Positions 1 to 6,349 of a DNA stretch of 9,512 nucleotides are shown here, one piece after another. The notes beneath the pieces are model-generated. The model saw only the letters and a program-made list of their open reading frames with translations. It was not told the DNA's origin and did not search any database. The translations under genes were made by a program, and so were the position numbers. Position 1 is the first letter of the stretch, and every line of letters begins with the position of its first letter. Location: assembly GCA_021732545.1 (NCBI GenBank), contig JAKFUW010000107.1, positions 1 through 9,512 on the forward strand, read 5' to 3'. Source of the stretch: Alphaproteobacteria bacterium (GTDB lineage: Bacteria; Pseudomonadota; Alphaproteobacteria; Rickettsiales; UBA3002).

Positions 1-28
1 ATTTAAGGCAGATGCGTATCGCTATTAA
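1..28 (+). CDS. ahcY: C-terminal tail of probable S-adenosylhomocysteine hydrolase (partial)
   Basis: Frame 2 reads FKADAYRY followed by TAA at 26-28; the rest of the gene lies outside the window. AhcY proteins characteristically end in a (F/Y)K-x-x-x-YRY tail, whose Lys and Tyr contact NAD in the neighbouring subunit. The enzyme hydrolyses S-adenosylhomocysteine to adenosine and homocysteine in the activated methyl cycle. The call rests on only eight residues, but it is supported by the next gene: in many alphaproteobacteria, as I recall, ahcY is directly followed by a PAS-containing DivL-like kinase, which is what is found 82 bp downstream. If the call is wrong, this is simply the end of an unknown upstream ORF. 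Confidence 0.6.
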
Positions 29-30
29 AA

Positions 31-104
31 AGTCACCAGTCGTCAGTAGCCAGTTCTCAGTTTTTGCTATAGTTACTGATGACTTGCAACTGGTAACTGG
101 CAAC
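31..104. repeat. Degenerate CAGT/ACTG-rich inverted repeat in the ahcY-divL gap
   Basis: The gap is built of recurring CAGT and ACTG units. Bases 46-62 pair with 88-104 (14 of 17 positions complementary). An alternative stem pairs 39-48 with 74-83 (10 bp with one G-T pair). The two foldings share left-arm bases, so only one can form at a time. It abuts the divL start, which has no visible Shine-Dalgarno sequence. It could be a palindromic intergenic repeat, a weak ahcY terminator or a leader structure; the sequence does not decide between them. Confidence 0.5.
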
Positions 105-110
105 TAATCT

Positions 111-2003
111 ATGATAGATGATCCCGAAATCCGGCAAATCAAAGCTGAAAATGAACGGTTGAAAACGGACAGCCGCCGCTTTGCCAACATCATCAATCTA
201 TCGGCCAATGCTATTTGGCAGCGCAACGCTGAGTTGGCTTTGGTCTATTGCAATTTATCCTTCATGGAAATTGCCGAACAAGACGATGATGAATCGCAAG
301 GCATGCAAGATACCGAGCTGTTTATGGGCGAGCGCGATGCGTGCAAAAAAGCGTGGGCGGCCAATGAAGAGCGCGTGTTTGAGCAGCATATTGTGGTGGA
401 GGGTCAGCGGCGGCTCTATCGCGTGCGGATCACGGTATCGCATGCGGATCATTCGATCACCGGTTACGCGGTGGATATTACCGAGCAGGATTTAATCCGT
501 GATGAAGTGCAGCGCCATATTTCCGCGCAGCATGATTTTTTGGAAAGCTCCACCAGCGCGATGGCGATTTTTGGTGCCGATATGCGGCTGCAATCCTATA
601 ATTTTGCGTTTGTGGCTTTATGGAAACTCGAAGAGGGATGGCTGGATACCGCGCCAAATTATGGCGAGATTCTGGAAGCCTTGCGTGAAAAACGCCGTTT
701 GCCTGAGCAATCAAACTTCCCCGCTTTCAAGCAGCAACAACAAAAATTATTTAAGGCGTTGATTGAGCCGCACGAAGAATTCTTTTATCTGCCGGATGAA
801 AAAATTATCCGCGTGCTCGCCATTCCGCATGCGCTTGGTGGTTTGTTATTCGCCTATGAAGACGTGACCGATCGCCTCGCGCTTGAACGATCATATAACA
901 CTCTCATTGCGGTGCAGCGCGAGACACTCGACAATCTGCACGAAGGTGTGGTGGTGATTGGCATGAATGGCCGCATCAAACTTTCCAACCCCAATTTTGC
1001 AACGCTGTGGAAGTTGCAGGAGCGCTATATCAGCACCGACCCGCATGTGCGCGAAGTGCTCGATTTATGCCGCGAATATTTTGACGAAGATGATTGGGAC
1101 GAGTTCAAAAGCGATTTTGTTTCGCGCTTGCAGCACCGCATTCCGCAAAGCGGACGCATCGAGCGCACCGATGGCATCGCACTCGATTGGCGGATTGTAC
1201 CGCTGCCCGATGGCGCAACGCTTTTAACCTACACCGATGTGACCGATACCACCTTGCTGGAGCGATCACTGCGTGAACGCAACGATGCGCTGGAAGCGGC
1301 AGACCGTTTGAAGTCTGAGTTTTTTGCCAATGTATCGTATGAATTGCGCTCGCCGTTGACCTCGATCAGCGGGTTTTCGGATATTTTGCGCAATTAATAT
1401 TTCGGCAAGCTCACCGAAAAGCAGGGCGAATATGTGGAAGGCATCCATCAATCGTCGCAGCATCTGGGGCAGCTGATTAATAACATTCTCGATCTGGCGA
1501 GCATTGAGGCGGGCTATATGCAGCTGGATATGTCGGAGATTGACGTATTCGATATGTTAGAAGCCGTGTTGCTGCTGTTGCGCGAACGCCTGAAGGTGCT
1601 CGATCTGACCATCCGCAAAGAATGCAAGCCCTCGATTGGGGTTATCTATGCCGATGAAACCCGCATGAAGCAGGTGCTGTTTAATCTGCTGAGCAACGCC
1701 GTGAAATATTCCAAAGCGGGCGGCATCATCGAGGTAGGCGCGAGTGCCGAAAATGATGATCACATCACCATCTGGGTGAAAGATCAGGGTGTGGGGATTG
1801 AAGATGATAAACATCTCGCGGTGTTTGATAAATTCTATCGTGCGGGCGCATCCAGCGGCCAGCAATCGGGTTCGGGTCTTGGCCTATCCATCGTGAAAAG
1901 CTTTATTGAGTTGCACGGCGGCAGCGTTTCGCTTACATCCGTGGCGGGTGAAGGCACCATAGTCAGTTGTGTTTTGCCGCGCCGTCCTAAAACACTTGCG
2001 TAA
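111..2003 (+). pseudogene. divL: DivL-like PAS sensor kinase with Tyr at the H-box, interrupted by an in-frame TAA
   Basis: A 630-codon frame runs from ATG 111 to TAA 2001-2003 and is broken only by TAA at codon 429 (1395-1397). The intact pieces are 111-1394 and 1398-2000. An in-frame TAA at 105-107 rules out an upstream start; no Shine-Dalgarno is evident. Order: short coiled coil (about 8-22), a PAS-like domain (about 20-130), a second PAS-like domain (about 137-258, ending in YEDVTDR), a third PAS_7-like domain (about 270-385, ending in YTDVTD), then a DHp region and HATPase. The H-box reads NVSYELRSPL, with Tyr410 where sensor kinases have His; this is the hallmark of DivL, the atypical kinase that acts with DivK and CckA in alphaproteobacterial cell-cycle control. 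The ATPase keeps its N-box (NLLSNAVKYS), G1 (DQGVGIEDD) and G2 (GSGLGLSIVK). No transmembrane segment is obvious. The stop follows DILRN and precedes YFGKL, between DHp helix 1 and the rest, so a terminated product would lack the ATPase. Full-length Caulobacter DivL is longer, with more PAS domains. Confidence 0.85.
1395..1397 (+). other. In-frame TAA inside divL-like gene
   Basis: The TAA is in phase with the 111 start and with the downstream kinase sequence, and no indel is needed to join the two halves. Relatives of this kinase, from memory, have a conserved N-(Q/E)-Y-F-G motif here, so CAA (Gln) changed to TAA by one C-to-T transition is the simplest origin. GAA (Glu) would also need just one change. 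The nearest in-frame restart candidate is GTG 1434, with no convincing ribosome binding site. Confidence 0.9.
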
Positions 2004-2098
2004 AAAGGTTTATATTATGCTGCGCGCAATCAGAATCGCACATTCCGCATTTAATCCCTTTTGGATCGGGTTCCCTGCTTTTTGTGGCGAACTTTGCT

Positions 2099-2122
2099 CC
2101 TCCCCTCGTTTACGGGGGGAGG
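2099..2122. repeat. GC-rich hairpin (11-bp stem) downstream of divL
   Basis: Bases 2099-2109 pair with 2112-2122 (CCTCCCCTCGT against ACGGGGGGAGG, one G-T pair) around a 2-nt gap, effectively a 4-nt loop. It lies about 95 bp after the divL stop. There is no T-tract after it on either strand, so it is a poor intrinsic terminator; it resembles the C-rich/G-rich intergenic hairpins seen as dispersed repeats in many alphaproteobacteria. Confidence 0.6.
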
Positions 2123-2157
2123 AAGATCACGCGTTAAGTGCGGGGTGTGCATTGATC

Positions 2158-2186
2158 TTAAAAGAGACGCGTGTCACGATTATAAT
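2158..2186 (+). promoter_or_regulatory. Candidate sigma-70-type promoter for purU
   Basis: A perfect TATAAT lies at 2181-2186, and a weak -35 (TTAAAA, 4 of 6 matches to TTGACA) lies at 2158-2163 with a 17-bp spacer. Transcription would begin near 2193, exactly where the palindromic repeat starts, so the repeat would form the purU leader. This is a consensus match only. Confidence 0.4.
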
Positions 2187-2192
2187 AAATGC

Positions 2193-2285
2193 CGTCTTTG
2201 CGAGGAGTTGCGCGAAAGCGCACGACGAAGCAATCCATTACCAAAGAATGGATTGCTTCGCTCGTTTCACTCGCTCGCAATGACG
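2193..2285. repeat. 93-bp palindromic intergenic repeat, copy 1
   Basis: Outer arms 2193-2204 and 2274-2285 are complementary with one mismatch (CGTCTTTGCGAG and CTCGCAATGACG). Inner arms 2226-2239 and 2247-2260 are a perfect 14-bp inverted repeat (CGAAGCAATCCATT) around a 7-nt loop. The intervening segments are less well paired. It shares the 14-mer TCGCTCGCAATGAC and the 8-mer TGGATTGC with the element at 5992-6082, so the two are copies of one family. Repeats with CATTGCGAG and GCAATCCA cores are widespread between genes in Rickettsiales and other alphaproteobacteria. It sits 21 bp before purU and probably ends up in its mRNA leader. Confidence 0.85.
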
Positions 2286-2306
2286 CTGATGTGAAAGGTA
2301 AATAAC

Positions 2307-3161
2307 ATGAATCGTTTTATTCTCACCCTTTCGTGCCACGATGTGCATGGCATTGTGGCCGCTGTTTCGGCATTTTTGGCGCGTCATAATGGCTTCATCA
2401 AAGAATCAACGCAATTTGGCGACCCCGTCACGCAGCGCTTTTTTATGCGCGTGGATTTTGAAGCAGGGCCGGATTCTCCAGATGAAAACTCATGGAAAAT
2501 ATTGTTTGAAAGCGACATTGCCAAGCCCTTTGCGATGGATTGGAAGCTTCACGATGCCTCGCGCAAACAGCGCGTGGTGATTTTGGTTTCCAAATATGGC
2601 CATTGCCTGAACGATCTGGTGCATCGTTTTCGCTCAGGCACCTTGCCGATTGAGATTGCGGCGGTGATCTCCAACCATGAAGATATGTGGCGTTTGTGCG
2701 AATCCAACGACATCGCCTATCATTGTTTGCCCGTTACGTCTGAGACCAAGCTAGAGCAGGAATCGGCGCTGTGGCAGCAAATCAAGAGCTACGATGCCGA
2801 TGTGGTGGTACTGGCGCGTTATATGCAGATTTTATCGCCTGGCTTATCGGCCAAACTCGCAGGCCGCGCCATCAACATTCACCATTCCTTTTTACCCAGC
2901 TTCAAAGGCGCAAAGCCGTACCATCAGGCCTATGAGCGTGGCGTGAAAATCATTGGTGCCACGGCGCATTATGTGACCGATGCGCTGGATGAAGGGCCGA
3001 TTATCGAACAAGAAGTGGCGCGGGTGGATCACGCCGATAGCGCCGATGATTTAGTGGCGATTGGCCGCGATATCGAATCCGTCGTGCTCGCCCGCGCCTT
3101 GAAATATCACACCGAACACCGCGTGCTGATCAATGGATCTAAGACGGTGGTGTTTCGTTAG
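2307..3161 (+). CDS. purU: Formyltetrahydrofolate deformylase
   Basis: The 284-aa product has the normal PurU length and layout: an N-terminal ACT regulatory domain (about 3-80, starting FILTLSCHDVHGIVAAVS) followed by a formyltransferase-type catalytic domain (about 88-280). The catalytic trio shared with GAR transformylase is present: Asn190 and His192 in INIHHSFLPSF, and Asp228 in ALDEGPII; the RYMQILS segment (171-177) is also typical. PurU is a cytosolic enzyme that hydrolyses 10-formyl-THF to formate and THF, balancing one-carbon pools and supplying formate to PurT. AAAGG at 2294-2298, 8 nt before ATG 2307, supports the start. The stop (TAG 3159-3161) overlaps the stop of the convergent gene. 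The gene appears intact. Its position after divL is not the usual one (tsaE is expected there in many relatives). Confidence 0.95.
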   Translation: MNRFILTLSCHDVHGIVAAVSAFLARHNGFIKESTQFGDPVTQRFFMRVDFEAGPDSPDENSWKILFESDIAKPFAMDWKLHDASRKQRVVILVSKYGHCLNDLVHRFRSGTLPIEIAAVISNHEDMWRLCESNDIAYHCLPVTSETKLEQESALWQQIKSYDADVVVLARYMQILSPGLSAKLAGRAINIHHSFLPSFKGAKPYHQAYERGVKIIGATAHYVTDALDEGPIIEQEVARVDHADSADDLVAIGRDIESVVLARALKYHTEHRVLINGSKTVVFR

Positions 3162-4753
3162 ATCGCTTGACCACGTGCCAGTTCGCCATGGCGGTTGTGG
3201 TTGGCTTCAAGGCTTTCTTTCAGCATGACGAGTAAACTCACTAACCCTTCTGAGCCGACTATTTTTCTTTGAGAAACTTCTTCTATTGCTTTTTCAACTT
3301 CTGCTTTTAGCGCTGCCGCTTTTTCTGGTCTGATAAGTTGATCGCCTTTACCACGATAGAGTTCTCCTAATTGTAGGCCTTCAGTTGTCTCATAGTGTGT
3401 GGTAAGAGATTCAACATCACTCATGGGGGTTGGATATTTAGATTTTGGTATGTTGAGGCGCTCTTTCAATATTGTTAAAAAAGTTGGATTAAGACGTTTC
3501 ATGGTTTCATTCGATTCTGCAATATTTAAGATCCTATCGCATAAAACCAATAATTGGCGAGGTGTTTCCGCAATTGGTGCGCTGCTTCGGATTTGTGGCC
3601 CAGCAAATTTGCCAATTTCAGGCATGAGCGAGCGTATCATTTCATTGGGTGTTTGACTGGTGCTGATTCGAGCAATGAATTCTAATTCTTGTAACGAGCT
3701 CATGGCGGCATTCTGTAATGGCTCCATCTCGCTCTGACTAATGGTCAGGCCGTTATGTTCGAGAATTTTTTTTGCATTATCTGTGGAGTATCCAGCTTTT
3801 TCTAATGCAGTTGTAATGAGTTCGTTTAATGCTTGCCAATGGTCAGTAATCTGGGTGGTAACGCCGATGTCACTTAAAAATTCTCGAAGTGGTTTAGGAG
3901 CACGATCTTGGTCAATTAACATTCGGCCTGCAAAAAGGCCAATCATTGTCATCGCTGGGTGATGTGCAGGGGAACCAATCATCTTTCCTTTGTCGTAAGG
4001 AACTTTCAGATGAATTGGCTGCTGATTGGAAGGATTTATCAAGCTGATGTGAACCTCATTCAGCTGCTTAATACCAAAAGACAATTCATTTTGCCAGCGA
4101 TCAGGTGAGTCAGAGTGGACTAATGTGTGAATCTGGTTGCTTAGATTGATTGGGATATTAGGAGCTTTAGACATTTCAAATATTTTTTGTTGAGCCGTTA
4201 AGCGTTGCCATAAAAATAACAATGAGGCACCTTGCTCAGGATTTTCTAGTAACTTTAAGGTGTCAACCTCATTTTGAAGGATCTTTTTTAGTCGCTCCAG
4301 TTCAGGGTTATCCTTTTCGTTAGATGCGTGCGTTAAAATAGCATCAAGTTGTGGCAGGTAAGTGTGGGTAAATTCTGCGTGGCATGCTCCCGATAATGTA
4401 TCGGATAGTTGGGTATTAAAATCATTGTTTTCTGAAATAAAAGCCGCGTTTGCTTGCCCACCTTTTAAACGTAGCAGTTTGTGGGCCTGATTGATTAAAC
4501 CACCATACCAGCCAAGATGTTTGTCGTTTCGGGTTGGAGCGATTGTACTTTTTAAACGAAATGTGGGTGCCTCAACTTTGATAGAGCCTAAGGTTTTGTG
4601 GTTACTGGTTCTGAAAAGTTCGATATCGCTTACCGAGACATGCAGCAAATCTGAAACGAACATCCCCAAATCGTGGATAGATGGCGGGGCAGCAAGTGAA
4701 TAGTTTAATGTTGAGCGATCCGATGGTTTCATAAGTAAGATTATCATATTCAA
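3158..4753 (-). CDS. Hypothetical protein, orphan, about 524-531 aa
   Basis: I do not recognise the family. The longest frame starts at TTG 4753 (531 aa); in-frame ATGs lie at 4747 and 4732. A good promoter (TTGTCA, 18 bp, TATGAT) ends at 4743, so transcription would begin near 4736 and the start at ATG 4732 (524 aa, MKPSDRSTLN) would be nearly leaderless; no Shine-Dalgarno is seen for any start. The product is soluble-looking, with no signal peptide or membrane segment, largely helical and leucine-rich, with a charged helix near the C-terminus (RPEKAAALKAEVEKAIEEV). No catalytic motif stands out. The gene is clearly more AT-rich than purU and uses AT-ending codons, suggesting horizontal transfer or relaxed selection. 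Its TAA stop (3158-3160) overlaps the purU stop by 3 nt in a tail-to-tail arrangement. A secreted-effector-like or host-interaction protein is possible but unsupported. Confidence 0.75.
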   Translation of the reverse strand: MNMIILLMKPSDRSTLNYSLAAPPSIHDLGMFVSDLLHVSVSDIELFRTSNHKTLGSIKVEAPTFRLKSTIAPTRNDKHLGWYGGLINQAHKLLRLKGGQANAAFISENNDFNTQLSDTLSGACHAEFTHTYLPQLDAILTHASNEKDNPELERLKKILQNEVDTLKLLENPEQGASLLFLWQRLTAQQKIFEMSKAPNIPINLSNQIHTLVHSDSPDRWQNELSFGIKQLNEVHISLINPSNQQPIHLKVPYDKGKMIGSPAHHPAMTMIGLFAGRMLIDQDRAPKPLREFLSDIGVTTQITDHWQALNELITTALEKAGYSTDNAKKILEHNGLTISQSEMEPLQNAAMSSLQELEFIARISTSQTPNEMIRSLMPEIGKFAGPQIRSSAPIAETPRQLLVLCDRILNIAESNETMKRLNPTFLTILKERLNIPKSKYPTPMSDVESLTTHYETTEGLQLGELYRGKGDQLIRPEKAAALKAEVEKAIEEVSQRKIVGSEGLVSLLVMLKESLEANHNRHGELARGQAI

Positions 4754-4772
4754 CTTTGTGGTTGCGTGACAA
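4743..4772 (-). promoter_or_regulatory. Candidate promoter for the 524-aa orphan gene
   Basis: On the minus strand TTGTCA (4772-4767, 5 of 6 matches) and TATGAT (4748-4743, 5 of 6) are separated by 18 bp. It falls in the 48-bp gap after the toxin gene, so the orphan gene is probably transcribed independently of the toxin-antitoxin operon. Only 10 nt separate the -10 box from ATG 4732, which implies an almost leaderless mRNA if that start is used. Confidence 0.5.
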
Positions 4773-4801
4773 TTTTATGAAATTAGCCCTGCACAAGTTC
4801 A

Positions 4802-5167
4802 CTACAAAACCTGCTTTAGCGCCTCGATCTCGTGCTGCGCCATGTTCCGTAGTTCTTTTAGCTGCGCTGGTATATCCATGCTCTCGTGAAATACAGCTGT
4901 GATGATGATGGTATTTTTATCATGTTCCTGAAAGGCCACATAGCGATGTTCCACCAGATGAATGGAAAAAGCGGTGTCCTTAGCAAGCTCGTTGCGATGC
5001 GGCGAGTTAAATGTGCGGTGGTTATCGGCGATGTGTTGCAGGCCAGCCAGAAACTTAACTCGGTATTTTTCCGCTTGTGCATGCCCCCATTTGTAATGAG
5101 TATCGCTCAATGCTTCCCAGAACTGGCGCTCTGCAGTCGCGGTCATAATATAAATGTTGCGACGCAT
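4802..5167 (-). CDS. ParE/RelE-superfamily toxin
   Basis: The 121-aa protein has the ParE-like pattern: an N-terminal helical hairpin (AERQFWEALSDTHYKWG to HIADNHRTFNSPHR) and a C-terminal beta-sheet core (SIHLVEHRYVAFQEHD, then TIIITAVFHESMDI). The last strand followed by an H-x-x-M-D segment is typical of ParE toxins. Characterised ParE proteins poison DNA gyrase, while RelE relatives cleave mRNA on the ribosome; the sequence favours ParE but the target is not provable here. Start ATG 5167 overlaps the antitoxin stop by one base (TAATG), giving translational coupling. A second ATG at 5146 would give 114 aa, closer to the usual family length of about 100. It ends in TAG and appears intact. 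Confidence 0.85.
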   Translation of the reverse strand: MRRNIYIMTATAERQFWEALSDTHYKWGHAQAEKYRVKFLAGLQHIADNHRTFNSPHRNELAKDTAFSIHLVEHRYVAFQEHDKNTIIITAVFHESMDIPAQLKELRNMAQHEIEALKQVL

Positions 5168-5436
5168 TATTCGCCGTCTGTTTCAAGTTCATCTAAAAAA
5201 GCCTTTGATCGGGATTCAATGTCTTCAGATGAAAATAATCGCCCATGCTTAATATCTTCCTGAGATTTCAAAAGCTCACCAAATACATAAAGCCGCTGCG
5301 ATTCTTTTTCCATATCGCTGCGGATAAGGGCGCGGACATATTCGCTGGGGGTGGCATAGGCTTGTTTGCCGTTGGTGCGAAGGTCAACATAGGCGCGCAT
5401 TTCATCGGGCAAACTGACATGTAAACTGCTGGTCAT
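5167..5436 (-). CDS. ParD-like ribbon-helix-helix antitoxin
   Basis: The 89-aa protein opens with SLHVSLPDEMRAYVD and continues TPSEYVRALIRSDM, the strand-helix-helix pattern of ParD antitoxins. This N-terminal domain (about 3-45) dimerises and binds the operator, while the acidic C-terminal tail (about 50-89, with many Glu and Asp) wraps the toxin. I chose ATG 5436 because AAAGGA (5450-5445) lies 8 nt upstream; the frame could extend to ATG 5457 (96 aa), but the RHH domain begins right after MTSS. It is the first gene of the operon and, by family rule, represses it with the toxin. A 153-bp palindromic element ends only 23 bp upstream of this start, where operator and promoter would normally be; no convincing promoter is visible inside the element. 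Confidence 0.88.
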   Translation of the reverse strand: MTSSLHVSLPDEMRAYVDLRTNGKQAYATPSEYVRALIRSDMEKESQRLYVFGELLKSQEDIKHGRLFSSEDIESRSKAFLDELETDGE

Positions 5437-5459
5437 GGTGGGCATCCTTTCCATCATTC

Positions 5460-5612
5460 GCTAGGCACTGTTAGCTAATTCTACTATGACTTGCTACAAA
5501 TAGCGGCTTTTCAATCTTCCGTTGCTCATGTACCTAAAAGTACACTGCGCTACGGGTCTTGAAAACTCGCTATTTTCGCTTCGTCCTAGCGAATTAGCTA
5601 ACAGTGCCTAGC
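5460..5612. mobile_element. 153-bp fully palindromic MITE-like element
   Basis: Perfect 22-bp terminal inverted repeats lie at 5460-5481 and 5591-5612 (outer ends GCTAGGCACTG and CAGTGCCTAGC). The whole element folds on itself: AAATAGCG at 5498-5505 faces CGCTATTT on the other arm, TTTTCAA faces TTGAAAA, and GTAC 5530-5533 faces GTAC 5540-5543 around a CTAAAA loop, right at the midpoint. Direct repeats ATTC flank it (5456-5459 and 5613-5616), compatible with a 4-bp target duplication. It has no coding capacity for a transposase, so it would have to be mobilised in trans. It is similar in plan to palindromic elements of Rickettsiales-type genomes; family identity is not verified. Confidence 0.75.
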
Positions 5613-5637
5613 ATTCATCATGTAGCAAATGAACGAA

Positions 5638-5656
5638 AATGTCAATAGATGACATT
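5638..5656 (-). terminator. Weak candidate terminator after yggT
   Basis: AATGTCA (5638-5644) and TGACATT (5650-5656) form a perfect 7-bp stem with a 5-nt loop. Read on the minus strand it lies just past the yggT stop and is followed by TTTTCGTT. The stem is AT-rich, so termination would be weak. Confidence 0.4.
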
Positions 5657-5666
5657 GGTTGTGACT

Positions 5667-5957
5667 CTACGCAAACCAGCTATAGAGCGCGCTTTGGGCG
5701 AATTGGATGAGCAGGATGAGTACGATGGGGGACAGGTCAATGCCGCCCATATCGCCGAAGGCGCGGCGCATCAAGCCACGGATGGGGGTGATAACGGGTT
5801 CGATCAGGCGATCAAGCACCAGCTTCACTTTTTTCACGATCGGGCTGAAGGGGTTGATGATTTCAAAGCTGATCAACATGCCGATAATTGCCCACGCGAT
5901 GACACAGATGTTGTAAATGCCCAACACGTTACTGATTAATTCGATAAATGGCGCCAT
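5667..5957 (-). CDS. YggT-family integral membrane protein
   Basis: The 96-aa product has the family layout: a first hydrophobic segment (about 9-31, ISNVLGIYNICVIAWAIIGM), a central amphipathic stretch with the conserved E-P-x-x-x-P-I-R signature (53-60, LIEPVITPIRGLMRR), the GGIDLSPIV motif (71-79), and a second hydrophobic segment (about 77-93). YggT proteins sit in the inner membrane; their role is poorly defined and has been linked to osmotic stress and cell division factors in some bacteria. ATG 5957 is chosen because AGGGGG lies 5 nt upstream; GTG 5963 would add two residues. The stop is TAG 5669-5667. The plus-strand frame across this gene is a shadow of it. Confidence 0.93.
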   Translation of the reverse strand: MAPFIELISNVLGIYNICVIAWAIIGMLISFEIINPFSPIVKKVKLVLDRLIEPVITPIRGLMRRAFGDMGGIDLSPIVLILLIQFAQSALYSWFA

Positions 5958-5991
5958 ACACACCCCCTACTTATGTTGTAAAAATCACTCA

Positions 5992-6082
5992 CTTGCGTCA
6001 TCGCGAGCATCCTTAAGGATGCGTGGCGATCCATAAAAAAGACTGGATTGCCGCGCTCACAATGTTCGCTCGCAATGACAAG
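5992..6082. repeat. Palindromic intergenic repeat, copy 2 (degenerate)
   Basis: Outer arms 5992-6008 (CTTGCGTCATCGCGAGC) and 6068-6082 (GCTCGCAATGACAAG) pair with a 2-nt insertion and one mismatch. Inner arms GCGATCCA (6025-6032) and TGGATTGC (6044-6051) pair with one G-T. TCGCTCGCAATGAC at 6066-6079 is identical to copy 1 (2271-2284). A perfect 16-nt palindrome, GCATCCTTAAGGATGC, occupies 6007-6022, between the outer and inner arms, and would form its own small hairpin. It lies between the divergent yggT and flagellin genes. The rest of 5964-6349 holds only promoter candidates and weak hairpins. Confidence 0.75.
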
Positions 6083-6226
6083 CTTTAAAAACTGTTCATA
6101 GACACTCTGATTAAATTATGCTAGGGTTAAAATCAATCGGGGAAAATGTTTAGTATCCTTTTATGCCTAAAGTATTCGGGCATGAGTCAGCCATGTAGGT
6201 ATCTCCGTAACATTAAACTAAAATGT

Positions 6227-6242
6227 TGGCTGTATTTTCGCA
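6227..6242 (+). promoter_or_regulatory. Candidate sigma-54 promoter for flagellin
   Basis: TTGGC at 6226-6230 followed by TTCGCA at 6237-6242 gives the essential GG (6228-6229), N10, GC (6240-6241) spacing of -24/-12 promoters, with the interior only partly matching consensus. Transcription would start near 6253, leaving a leader of about 97 nt. Sigma-54 control of flagellins is known in Caulobacter, but no enhancer site is identified. A competing weak sigma-28 candidate has an exact TAAAGTTT at 6290-6297 but a poor -10 (TACGTAAT, 6309-6316). Confidence 0.35.
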
Positions 6243-6349
6243 ATGATTAACTCTTGGTTAATTTTTCTCGTGTAACATACACTCAATATTAAAGTTTAGT
6301 AGGTTTGATACGTAATCGACTTAACCAATAAAAAGCATGGAGCTTGACG

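Noticed and set aside
2099..2122. Intrinsic terminator for divL
   Set aside because: The stem is strong but there is no U-tract on either strand, so it was listed as a repeat hairpin only.
2193..2285. CRISPR array or tRNA gene
   Set aside because: There are no evenly spaced direct repeats and no cloverleaf; the structure is a single long palindrome.
1969..2294. Open frames of 77 and 104 codons between divL and purU
   Set aside because: They run through the GC-rich hairpin and the palindromic repeat and encode no recognisable protein; composition and position fit non-coding repeats.
5649..5939. Plus-strand 96-codon frame over yggT
   Set aside because: It is a shadow of the clearly recognisable minus-strand YggT protein.
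6246..6266. Attenuator-like hairpin in the flagellin leader (ATTAAC, TCTTG, GTTAAT, then T-run)
   Set aside because: The stem is only 6 AT-rich base pairs and would overlap the predicted transcription start; too weak to annotate.
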